Notes: generated by a model from the sequence alone, not told the origin. 12,105 nt of DNA from an uncultured Georgenia sp. (GCF_937958535.1 NZ_CALGNQ010000282.1:1-12105); one strand, 5' to 3'; positions 6,497 through 12,083 are shown, numbered from the stretch's first letter. Program-made: numbers and translations.

Positions 6497-7459
6497 ATGA
6501 CCGAGCAGACCGCCCAGCCCTTCGACCCGCGCCTCTGGCGGCCGGTCGAGGGCTTCGACCTCACCGACATCACCTACCACCGCGCCGTCGAGCGCACCCC
6601 CGACGGCGGCACCCGCGACCTGCCCGCGGTGCGGATCGCCTTCGACCGCCCGGAGGTCCGCAACGCCTTCCGGCCGCACACCGTCGACGAGCTCTACCGC
6701 GCCCTCGACCACGCCCGGATGAGCTCGGACGTCGCCGCGGTCATCCTCACCGGCAACGGCCCGAGCCCGAAGGACGGCGGCTGGGCCTTCTGCTCGGGCG
6801 GCGACCAGCGCATCCGGGGCCGGGACGGCTACCGCTACGAGACCGAGGACGCCGACCCGCGCGCCGGTACGGCGCAGCGCCGGGAGCAGATCGACCCCGC
6901 GCGCGCGGGCCGGCTGCACATCCTCGAGGTCCAGCGGCTCATCCGGACCATGCCCAAGGTCGTCATCGCCGCGGTGAGCGGCTGGGCCGCCGGGGGTGGG
7001 CACTCCCTCAACGTCGTGTGCGACCTGTCCATCGCCTCGCGCCAGCACGCGCGCTTCATGCAGACCGACGCGAACGTCGGGTCCTTCGACGCCGGCTACG
7101 GCTCGGGCCTGCTCGCGCGGCAGGCGGGGGACAAGCGGGCCCGGGAGATCTTCTTCCTCGCCCGGGAGTACTCGGCGGAGGACGCCGAGCGCTGGGGCGT
7201 GGTCAACGAGGTGGTCGACCACGCGGAGCTGGAGACCACGGCCCTGGAGTACGCGCGCATCATCGCGGGCAAGTCGCCGCAGGCGATCCGGATGCTGAAG
7301 TTCGCGTTCAACATGGTCGACGACGGGCTCGTCGGGCAGCAGGTGTTCGCCGGCGAGGCGACCCGCCTGGCGTACATGACGGACGAGGCCGCCGAGGGGC
7401 GCGACGCCTTCCTCGAGCGACGCGAGCCGGACTGGTCGCGCTTCCCGTACTACTACTGA
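6497..7459 (+). CDS. menB: MenB, 1,4-dihydroxy-2-naphthoyl-CoA synthase
   Basis: 320 residues. MenB is a crotonase-superfamily enzyme that closes the second ring of o-succinylbenzoyl-CoA to give DHNA-CoA. Visible marks: the oxyanion-hole segment CSGGDQRIRG (99-108), the second oxyanion segment SGWAAGGGHSLNVVCDLSIAS (starting at 161), the signature DANVGSFDAGYGSG (191-204) and the C-terminal REPDWSRFPYYY. By alignment with M. tuberculosis MenB (known Asp185, Ser190, Tyr287) the equivalents are D191, S196 and Y293. D191 is the residue that is Gly in bicarbonate-dependent MenB such as that of E. coli, so this should be the bicarbonate-independent type. The ATG at 6497 is preceded by TAGGGT at 7 bases and no ribosome site. 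The frame is open far upstream, but that part is antisense to menC. The gene is followed by a 354-bp gap with unusual inverted repeats. Confidence 0.96.
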   Translation: MTEQTAQPFDPRLWRPVEGFDLTDITYHRAVERTPDGGTRDLPAVRIAFDRPEVRNAFRPHTVDELYRALDHARMSSDVAAVILTGNGPSPKDGGWAFCSGGDQRIRGRDGYRYETEDADPRAGTAQRREQIDPARAGRLHILEVQRLIRTMPKVVIAAVSGWAAGGGHSLNVVCDLSIASRQHARFMQTDANVGSFDAGYGSGLLARQAGDKRAREIFFLAREYSAEDAERWGVVNEVVDHAELETTALEYARIIAGKSPQAIRMLKFAFNMVDDGLVGQQVFAGEATRLAYMTDEAAEGRDAFLERREPDWSRFPYYY

Positions 7460-7514
7460 GCACGGGCGCCGGGGATCGGTCGGCCGCGACGCTGTGGCCA
7501 CCGCCCGCACGACT

Positions 7515-7702
7515 GTGACCGCGCCGCACGGTAAGAAGAGGCCGTGTCCGCAGCGCCCGGGCCCTCCATCCCTGTCAGCCGCTGCGGACACGGCCCGTAC
7601 GTGCCCGCCTCGCGCAGGCCTCCACTCCTGCTCCAGCGGGCACGCCCCCCGTTACCGTGCCTGCCACACCCCCTGTCGAAGAAGCTCGTGGAGCGCGGTC
7701 AC
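7515..7702. repeat. Nested inverted-repeat element; possible folded RNA with a three-way junction
   Basis: This fills most of the 354-bp gap between menB and the convergent DUF3048 gene; no gene is supported there. Four perfect complementary pairs nest without conflict. P1: GTGACCGCGC 7515-7524 with 7693-7702 (10 bp). P2: GCACGGTAA 7526-7534 with 7652-7660 (9 bp). P3: 16 bp, 7540-7555 with 7580-7595, loop 24. P4: CGTGCCCGC 7600-7608 with 7636-7644 (9 bp), continued after a small internal loop by GCAGG 7614-7618 with CCTGC 7627-7631. P2, P3 and P4 form a three-way junction with short linkers of 5, 4 and 7 bases. About 49 base pairs fit in 188 bases. In DNA of this composition a 16-bp pair is very unlikely by chance, while 9-10-bp pairs alone are not. 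It could be a bidirectional terminator, a structured RNA, or a REP/MITE-like element. Confidence 0.6.
7540..7595. terminator. 16-bp perfect hairpin, possible bidirectional terminator between menB and the DUF3048 gene
   Basis: Arms 7540-7555 and 7580-7595 are perfectly complementary with a 24-base loop. It starts 80 bases after the menB stop and ends over 200 bases after the DUF3048 stop, so it could end transcripts from both sides. No T-run follows on either strand. It is also stem P3 of the larger nested element, so termination may not be its only function. Confidence 0.4.
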
Positions 7703-7762
7703 GCATCAAGCATGCCCAACCTCACAATCCCGGGGAATCCGTCGGCAGCACCTATTTCGGGC

Positions 7763-7798
7763 GCCCTCCATCCTGCTAAGGGAGGACCGCGCGGGTCC
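7763..7798 (-). terminator. Two overlapping hairpins behind the DUF3048 gene, possible terminator
   Basis: On the minus strand, 15 bases after the stop codon of the DUF3048 gene, GGACC (7784-7788) pairs with GGTCC (7794-7798) around 5 bases. A second, mutually exclusive hairpin pairs CCCTCC (7764-7769) with GGGAGG (7780-7785) around 10 bases. The 11-mer GCCCTCCATCC at 7763-7773 also occurs at 7561-7571 in the loop of the 16-bp hairpin. Both stems are short, so the terminator call is weak. Confidence 0.3.
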
Positions 7799-7813
7799 GG
7801 CCCGTGCCCGACC

Positions 7814-8860
7814 TCACCGCTGGACGTCGACCCCGCCCCTGTCCACAGGGACGAGCTCCACCCACGTGGTCCCCGGCGCGAGCTCCACGACGGTGCCGTC
7901 GCCGGTCGTCAGCGTCACCGGGTCCGCGACCGCGGGCTTGGACCACGTGGCCGCCACGGTGTGCCCGCCGGAGGCGACGAGCGCCTCCCCGGTGCCGGTC
8001 ATCACGGTCTCGGGCACCGCGTTGCCGGACTGGTCGCGGCCGGCGGAGGCGACGACCTGGACGCGCAGCACGACGACGTTCTGGGCGCCGAGCACCGCCC
8101 CGTCCGGGGTGGTGGCGGCGGTCCCGGCCTCGTCCCGCTCCCAGCGCGCCTCCTGCGCGTCCCAGGTCCAGCCCGGGGAGGTCTGCGGGAAGCGCAGCCG
8201 CACGGAGGTGGCGGGCTCCCCGGCCCGGACCGCTGTCGCGTCGTCGGGGTCGGTGGCGAAGGCGAACTGCTCCGGCGGCGGGTCGGTGGCCTCCGCCTGG
8301 GCGAGGAAGTCGGTGAGCCGGCCGTAGAGGTTGTGCGGCGCCTGCCGGTCGGGGCTGCGGAAGAAGCCCGCGTGGCCACCGTCGTGGGAGATGAGCTGGA
8401 CGCCGGCGTCGCGCACCGAGGCGAGGAAGAGCGCCTGGCCGCCGGAGATGACCTGGGGCCCGTGGAGGGGCGCGACGATGCCGGCGTCCATCGGGCGCAG
8501 CGAGCGGATCGGGCCGACGACCTCGGGCAGCCGGGAGTGGAAGACGGCGTTGAAGCGGGTGATGCCGCCCTCGACCATCTCCTCCCACACGACGTCGGCC
8601 TCGTCCAGGCCGGTCTGGGGGCGCGCCATGGCGGTATTCTCGATCTTGACCGCGACGGCGGGGCGGTCCGCGCCGTCCTCCATCGGCAGGCCGGTGAGCG
8701 GCCAGGTCGGCCCGGGTCCGGTGGGCTCGGCGGTCACGGTCGGCTCCGGTGTCGGGGTCGCGGTGACCGCCTCCCCCACGGTCTTCGGTCCCGCCCCACT
8801 GCACGCCGTCAGGGCGCAGAGCGTCACGGCCACGGTCGCGGCCCATCGTCGTCCGGCCAT
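7814..8860 (-). CDS. DUF3048-domain lipoprotein (YerB-like)
   Basis: 348 residues. The N-terminus is a lipoprotein signal: basic GRRW, hydrophobic stretch, and the lipobox LTAC with the lipidated C20. A Thr/Pro/Glu-rich linker follows (about 21-52). The DUF3048 N-terminal domain covers roughly 55-200, with KIENTAMARPQTGLDEADVV (72-91), VEGGITRFNAVF, and GPIRSLRPMDAGI (116-128). The C-terminal DUF3048 domain (about 215-345) ends with the family pattern DGTVVELAPGTTWVELVP (321-338). The B. subtilis relative YerB is a lipoprotein of unknown function; cell-envelope work is likely but unproven. The ATG at 8858-8860 follows a perfect AGGAGG at 6 bases. The gene is on the opposite strand to its flanking menB and menE, and shares a 63-bp divergent promoter region with menE. 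Confidence 0.92.
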   Translation of the reverse strand: MAGRRWAATVAVTLCALTACSGAGPKTVGEAVTATPTPEPTVTAEPTGPGPTWPLTGLPMEDGADRPAVAVKIENTAMARPQTGLDEADVVWEEMVEGGITRFNAVFHSRLPEVVGPIRSLRPMDAGIVAPLHGPQVISGGQALFLASVRDAGVQLISHDGGHAGFFRSPDRQAPHNLYGRLTDFLAQAEATDPPPEQFAFATDPDDATAVRAGEPATSVRLRFPQTSPGWTWDAQEARWERDEAGTAATTPDGAVLGAQNVVVLRVQVVASAGRDQSGNAVPETVMTGTGEALVASGGHTVAATWSKPAVADPVTLTTGDGTVVELAPGTTWVELVPVDRGGVDVQR

Positions 8861-8866
8861 CTGGCG

Positions 8867-8872
8867 CCTCCT
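8867..8872 (-). promoter_or_regulatory. Ribosome binding site of the DUF3048 lipoprotein gene
   Basis: The complement reads AGGAGG, 6 bases before the ATG at 8860. This shows that the gene has a true leader, unlike the divergent menE. A TACCGT on the minus strand further upstream is a possible -10, but without a -35. Confidence 0.7.
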
Positions 8873-8910
8873 GTGTCGGCCTGCGGGGCCACGGTACCGG
8901 CGCTGGCACC

Positions 8911-8916
8911 TACCCT
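8911..8916 (+). promoter_or_regulatory. -10-like hexamer of menE, leaderless type
   Basis: TACCCT, then 7 bases (GGCGGAC), then the menE ATG. No ribosome site lies before the ATG. The spacing is the same as at menB and tetR. No -35 consensus is visible about 17 bases upstream. Confidence 0.5.
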
Positions 8917-8923
8917 GGCGGAC

Positions 8924-10117
8924 ATGACGTCACACGACCTCCGGCGCGCCGCGGTGCTCCCGGGCGGCACCGCCCCGGACGCCGTGCGCGGGCTGCTCGC
9001 GGCCCTTCCGGCGGCGCTCGACGGCAGCGGTCCGGCGCTGCGTCCGGCCGACCCGGCCCTGCCCGCGCCCGCACCGCCGGAGGTGCCGGAGGGGGTCGCA
9101 GCCGTGGTCGCGACGTCCGGCTCGACGTCGGGCACCGGCCACCTCGTCGCCCTCGACGGTGCGGCGCTCGTGGCCTCGGCGCGTGCGACCTACGAGCGTC
9201 TCGCCGGGCCGGGCCAGTGGCTCGCCTGCCTGCCCAGCCATCACATCGCCGGCCTGCAGGTACTCGTCCGCTCCGTCGTCGCCGGGACCGAGCCGGTGGT
9301 GCTCGACACCACGGACGGCTTCCGGGCGGCGGACCTCGCCGCGGCGGTCGGACGGCTCCGCGACGACGTGCCCGGGTACCTCTCCCTCGTGCCCACCCAG
9401 CTGGCCCGGGTCATGGCCGACGACGACGCCGTCGCCGCGCTCCGCCGGCTCTCCGCCGTCCTCGTCGGCGGCGCACGGACGGCAGGGGCGCTGCTCGCCA
9501 CCGCCCGCGACGCCGGCCTGCGCGTCGTCACCACCTACGGCATGACCGAGACGGGCGGCGGCTGCGTCTACGACGGCGTCCCGCTGCCCGGCGTCGAGGT
9601 GGACGTGGACACCGACTCCCGGGTGTGGGTCACCGGCCCGGTCCTCGCCCGCGGCTACCTCGACGACCCCGCGGCGGACCGGGACACGTTCCACGTGCGT
9701 GCTGGACGACGCTGGCTGCGCACCGCGGACCGCGGCTCGCTCGCCGGCGGTGTGCTCACCGTCCTCGGCCGGCTGGACGACGTCATCCTCAGCGGCGGGC
9801 TCAACGTGTCCGCGGCGGCCGTCGAGCAGGCCCTGGGCGAACTGCCCGGGCTGGGCGAGGCCGTCGTCGTGGGGGTGCCGGACGACCACTGGGGGGCGCT
9901 GGTGACCGCGGTGGTGGCCGGGGAGACGGCTGCGGACCTGGCGACGGTGCGGGCGCACGTGGGAGCGCGGCTCGGCCGGCCCCACGCCCCCCGGGCGCTG
10001 GTCCGGCTCCCCGAGCTGCCGCTGCGCGGGCCGGGCAAGGTCGACCGGCTCGGCGCGGCGGCCCGGGCGCGGGAGCTGCTCGCCGCCGGCGACCCCCGCA
10101 CCGAGCGCCTGCCCTGA
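8924..10117 (+). CDS. menE: MenE, o-succinylbenzoate-CoA ligase (ANL superfamily)
   Basis: 397 residues, short but within the range of actinobacterial MenE. It adenylates o-succinylbenzoate with ATP and transfers it to CoA. Adenylate-forming motifs in order: the P-loop-like A3 TSGSTSGTGH (64-73), A5 YGMTETGGG (205-213), TADRG with D269, the hinge region GRLDDVILSGGLN (282-294), and A10 GPGKVDR with the catalytic lysine K372. The A3 loop is unusual: it is one residue longer than the family's TSGSTG-x-PK and has His73 where Lys is expected. The rest looks intact, so I expect an active enzyme. The ATG at 8924 follows TACCCT at 7 bases. The open frame extends upstream through the antisense of the DUF3048 gene, which I discount. 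The stop codon overlaps the probable -35 of menA. Confidence 0.92.
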   Translation: MTSHDLRRAAVLPGGTAPDAVRGLLAALPAALDGSGPALRPADPALPAPAPPEVPEGVAAVVATSGSTSGTGHLVALDGAALVASARATYERLAGPGQWLACLPSHHIAGLQVLVRSVVAGTEPVVLDTTDGFRAADLAAAVGRLRDDVPGYLSLVPTQLARVMADDDAVAALRRLSAVLVGGARTAGALLATARDAGLRVVTTYGMTETGGGCVYDGVPLPGVEVDVDTDSRVWVTGPVLARGYLDDPAADRDTFHVRAGRRWLRTADRGSLAGGVLTVLGRLDDVILSGGLNVSAAAVEQALGELPGLGEAVVVGVPDDHWGALVTAVVAGETAADLATVRAHVGARLGRPHAPRALVRLPELPLRGPGKVDRLGAAARARELLAAGDPRTERLP

Positions 10118-10142
10118 CCGGGGCGGGGCGCGCCGTTACGCT
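10114..10142 (+). promoter_or_regulatory. menA promoter (-35 CTGACC, -10 TACGCT)
   Basis: CTGACC (10114-10119) and TACGCT (10137-10142) are 17 bases apart, the optimal spacing; the -35 overlaps the menE stop codon. A start of transcription 6-8 bases later leaves a leader of about 20 bases with an AAGGAG ribosome site (10161-10166). menA can therefore be expressed separately from menE, although read-through from menE is also possible. Confidence 0.5.
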
Positions 10143-10170
10143 GGACGCCGTCCCCGCCGCAAGGAGCTTC

Positions 10171-11040
10171 ATGGCCACGTTCGCCGACTGGGTGGAAGGC
10201 GCCCGGATCCGTACCCTGCCCGCCGCTGCCGCCCCCGTCCTCGTCGGCACCGGCGCCGCCTACGCACTGGAGGCCGGCTCCGTGCCCCGCGCGCTGCTCG
10301 CCGCCGGGCTCGCGCTCGCCCTGCAGATCGGGGTGAACTACGCCAACGACTACTCCGACGGTGTGCGCGGCACCGACGACCACCGCACCGGCCCGCCGCG
10401 GCTCACCGGCTCCGGCGCCGCCCACCCGGGGACCGTCAAGCTCGCCGCCTTCGCCTCCTTCGGTGTCGCAGCGGTCCTGGGCCTCGTGCTGTGCGCGCTC
10501 GCCGGGACGTGGTGGCTGGTGGCCGTCGGGGCGCTGTGTGTGCTGGCGGCCTGGGGGTACACCGGCGGCCGCAACCCCTACGGCTACCGGGGACTGGGCG
10601 AGGTGGGCGTCTTCGTCTTCTTCGGCCTGGTGGCGACGCTCGGGACCACCTACACCCAGGCGTTGCGGGTGTCGGGGCCGGCCGTGGCAGGTGCGGTGGG
10701 TATCGGCTCCATCGCCTGCGGCCTGCTCATGGTCAACAACATCCGCGACATCCCCACCGACCGGGTGTCCGGCAAGCACACCCTGGCGGTCCGGCTCGGG
10801 GACCGGCACGCACGGTGGGGGTACGTCGCCATGACGGTCGTGCCGTTCCTGCTCGCGCTCGCCGTCGCACCGGCCCACCCGTGGGCCCTGCTCACCCTCC
10901 TGCTCGTGCCGCTCGCCGTCCGGCAGGCCCGCACCGTCCTGGGGGGTGCCACGGGGCGTGACCTCATCCGGGTGCTGCGGGACACCGGGCTGCTCGAGCT
11001 CGGCTACGGTGTGCTGCTCGGGCTGGGGCTGGCGCTCTAA
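10171..11040 (+). CDS. menA: MenA, 1,4-dihydroxy-2-naphthoate polyprenyltransferase
   Basis: 289 residues, normal for MenA. This UbiA-superfamily integral membrane enzyme joins DHNA to a polyprenyl diphosphate, releasing CO2 and diphosphate, to give demethylmenaquinone. Both aspartate-rich Mg2+-diphosphate motifs are present: NYANDYSDGVRGTDD (56-70) and NNIRDIPTD (189-197), followed by the family's GKHTLAVRLG (201-210). Hydrophobic segments suggest eight or nine membrane helices (for example about 38-55, 93-112, 114-131, 146-164, 170-188, 217-234, 236-250, 272-289). The ATG at 10171 is preceded by AAGGAG at 4 bases; frames open further upstream are menE in another frame. The TAA stop interlocks with the TAG stop of the convergent DUF4229 gene. 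An inhibitor-sensitive, membrane-bound step, it is the last men enzyme seen here; the methyltransferase MenG must be elsewhere. Confidence 0.95.
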   Translation: MATFADWVEGARIRTLPAAAAPVLVGTGAAYALEAGSVPRALLAAGLALALQIGVNYANDYSDGVRGTDDHRTGPPRLTGSGAAHPGTVKLAAFASFGVAAVLGLVLCALAGTWWLVAVGALCVLAAWGYTGGRNPYGYRGLGEVGVFVFFGLVATLGTTYTQALRVSGPAVAGAVGIGSIACGLLMVNNIRDIPTDRVSGKHTLAVRLGDRHARWGYVAMTVVPFLLALAVAPAHPWALLTLLLVPLAVRQARTVLGGATGRDLIRVLRDTGLLELGYGVLLGLGLAL

Positions 11041-11321
11041 CCCTCGCGCCGCCCGGGGGTGTCGTCCTCGCCGTCGAGGAGGGCGTCCTCCTCGGCGGCG
11101 TCCTGCGCGATGGCGTCCTCCACCGGCTTCCGCTCCCGCTTGCGGGCCAGCACCTGGGCCGCCTCGCCCGCCTGCTTCGGCAGGACGAGGAAGGACACCA
11201 GGGCGGCGACGACGACGGCGAGGAGCGGGAGCAGCCAGCCGCGGACGCCGACCAGCCAGAGCAGACCGAGGACGACGGCGAGCACCGCGAGGCGGAGCAG
11301 CGTGTAGCGCACGATGGGCAC
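11037..11321 (-). CDS. DUF4229 family small membrane protein
   Basis: 94 residues from the GTG at 11319-11321. Two membrane helices (about 7-26 and 28-47) are separated by the turn VRGWL, then comes LPKQAGEAAQVLARKRERK and an acidic C-terminal tail (EDAIAQDAAEEDALLDGEDD). The helix pair followed by a basic then acidic cytoplasmic segment is the DUF4229 pattern, common in Actinomycetota next to men genes. The function is unknown. A TAGGCT ends 6 bases before the GTG, suggesting a leaderless mRNA. Its TAG stop lies on 11037-11039, opposite and overlapping the TAA of menA, so the two convergent genes share four bases of coding sequence with no room for a terminator between them. Confidence 0.8.
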   Translation of the reverse strand: MPIVRYTLLRLAVLAVVLGLLWLVGVRGWLLPLLAVVVAALVSFLVLPKQAGEAAQVLARKRERKPVEDAIAQDAAEEDALLDGEDDTPGRREG

Positions 11322-11327
11322 GCCAGC

Positions 11328-11333
11328 AGCCTA
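11328..11333 (-). promoter_or_regulatory. -10-like hexamer of the DUF4229 gene, leaderless type
   Basis: The complement reads TAGGCT, 6 bases before the GTG at 11321. No Shine-Dalgarno sequence is seen. The promoter region (11322-11420) is shared with the divergent PLDc_N gene. Confidence 0.45.
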
Positions 11334-11405
11334 GTCCCAGCGCTCGGGGGTACCACCTGCGGGTGGGCCTGCTGCGAGCGGGTGGGGACCTGCGCGCGGA
11401 CGGCA

Positions 11406-11411
11406 TAGGCT
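11406..11411 (+). promoter_or_regulatory. -10-like hexamer of the PLDc_N gene
   Basis: TAGGCT followed by GGAGGGGAT and the ATG at 11421. The gap of 9 bases puts the transcript start almost at the ATG, so the GGAGGGG that looks like a ribosome site may lie partly in or before the transcript start. Either a leaderless start or a further upstream promoter would fit. Confidence 0.4.
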
Positions 11412-11420
11412 GGAGGGGAT

Positions 11421-11852
11421 ATGCGATACCTCCCCCTTGTCCTGCTGCTGGCGCTGGTCATCTACGCGCTGGTGGACTGCGTGCGCTCCGACGACGAGGA
11501 CATGCCCGTGGGCCTGCCCAAGGCCATCTGGGTGATCCTCATCATCGTCTTCCCGGCCGCGGGTGCCGCGGCGTGGCTCGTGGTGAGCCGGGTGAGCCGC
11601 AAGGCGCAGCACGCGGGGGGCCGGGGCGGCGCGGCCTACGGGGCACCGTCCGCCGGCCCCGCGACCCGGCATCCCTCCCGCCCGATCGCGCCGGACGACG
11701 ACCCCGAGTTCCTCGCCGACCTGAGCAGGCGGCTGCGGCAGCCCGAGCCGCCGGAGCCCGAGCCGGAGGCCGGCCCCGCCGAGGGCGAGGGTCCCACCGG
11801 CGACGAGGCGAGCAGCCCCTCCGACGAGGACGGCCCCCAGCCCCGCCGCTGA
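11421..11852 (+). CDS. PLDc_N-domain small membrane protein
   Basis: 143 residues. The N-terminal half is the phospholipase D nuclease N-terminal domain (PLDc_N): a first membrane helix (about 3-19) ending in YALVDCVRSD, the conserved LPKAIWVILIIVFPAAGAAAW (about 33-53) as the second helix, then basic SRVSRK. The C-terminal half is hydrophilic, with DDDPEFLADLSRRLR (about 92-106), a motif that recurs in actinobacterial members, then a Pro/Glu/Asp-rich tail to the end. There is no HKD catalytic motif, so it is not a phospholipase; despite the domain name the function is unknown. The ATG at 11421 follows GGAGG at a short distance. It is divergent from the DUF4229 gene (99 bp) and followed by GC-rich hairpins. 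Confidence 0.85.
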   Translation: MRYLPLVLLLALVIYALVDCVRSDDEDMPVGLPKAIWVILIIVFPAAGAAAWLVVSRVSRKAQHAGGRGGAAYGAPSAGPATRHPSRPIAPDDDPEFLADLSRRLRQPEPPEPEPEAGPAEGEGPTGDEASSPSDEDGPQPRR

Positions 11853-11880
11853 GGCCTCGGTACCCCGGCGCCGCTGACGC

Positions 11881-11914
11881 CCCGGCGCCCCGGCTCCGCC
11901 GACGCGGCGCCGGG
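11881..11914 (+). terminator. GC-rich hairpin, likely terminator of the PLDc_N gene
   Basis: CCCGGCGCC (11881-11889) pairs perfectly with GGCGCCGGG (11906-11914) around a 16-base loop, 28 bases after the stop codon. A second copy of the left arm at 11864-11872 could compete for the right arm. No T-run follows. A small CCACC/GGTGG hairpin with a 3-base loop lies at 11923-11935. Confidence 0.45.
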
Positions 11915-11940
11915 CCCCTCCCCCACCTCCGGTGGTTCGT

Positions 11941-11992
11941 CCCTTCGGCTCAGCCTGGCCTGTTCGCCAGGGCGAGCGGTGATCGAGAAGGG
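11941..11992. repeat. Imperfect palindrome resembling an intergenic REP-type repeat
   Basis: CCTGGC (11954-11959) and GCCAGG (11966-11971) form the core around a 6-base loop. After a two-base mismatch, GCTC (11948-11951) pairs with GAGC (11974-11977), and at the base CCCTT (11941-11945) pairs with AAGGG (11988-11992). The wording CCCTTCGGCTCAG...GATCGAGAAGGG resembles, from memory, a degenerate form of palindromic repeats common between genes in Micrococcales (CCCTTCGACAGGCTCAG type). It may also end transcription from the right. Confidence 0.4.
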
Positions 11993-12020
11993 CGACCCAG
12001 GTGGCCGGTCAGTCGGCGGT

Positions 12021-12083
12021 CAGCGGGGCGGTCGGCGGCCGGGCCGGCGGGGCGGCCGGGCCGGCGGGGCGGTCGGCGGCCGG
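12021..12083. repeat. GC-rich short tandem repeats at the window edge
   Basis: A 20-mer beginning GCGGGGCGGTCGG occurs exactly at 12023-12042 and 12064-12083 (41-bp period), and a 15-mer GGGCCGGCGGGGCGG occurs at 12041-12055 and 12058-12072 (17-bp period). From 11853 to 12105 I cannot assign a gene: the minus strand is open in two frames from the edge (stops at 12009-12011 and 12020-12022) and a plus-strand GTG at 12001 is also open to the edge. Any of these would encode only Ala/Gly/Pro/Arg-rich sequence. Confidence 0.5.

Noticed and set aside
7645..7650. Run of six C as a sign of the actinobacterial 6C RNA
   Set aside because: In 6C RNA the C-runs sit in the loops of two hairpins; here there is one run and it lies in a junction linker.
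7460..7813. selC (tRNA-Sec) or another tRNA in the menB/DUF3048 gap
   Set aside because: No T-arm GGTTCGA-type sequence, no anticodon-loop pattern and no acceptor stem with CCA were found on either strand.
7712..7813. Short plus-strand reading frame starting ATG at 7712
   Set aside because: No ribosome site, no recognisable protein, and it runs on as the antisense of the DUF3048 gene.
7544..8923. In-frame upstream extension of menE through the DUF3048 gene
   Set aside because: It is antisense to a clear lipoprotein gene; menE homology begins at the ATG 8924, which has its own -10-like hexamer.
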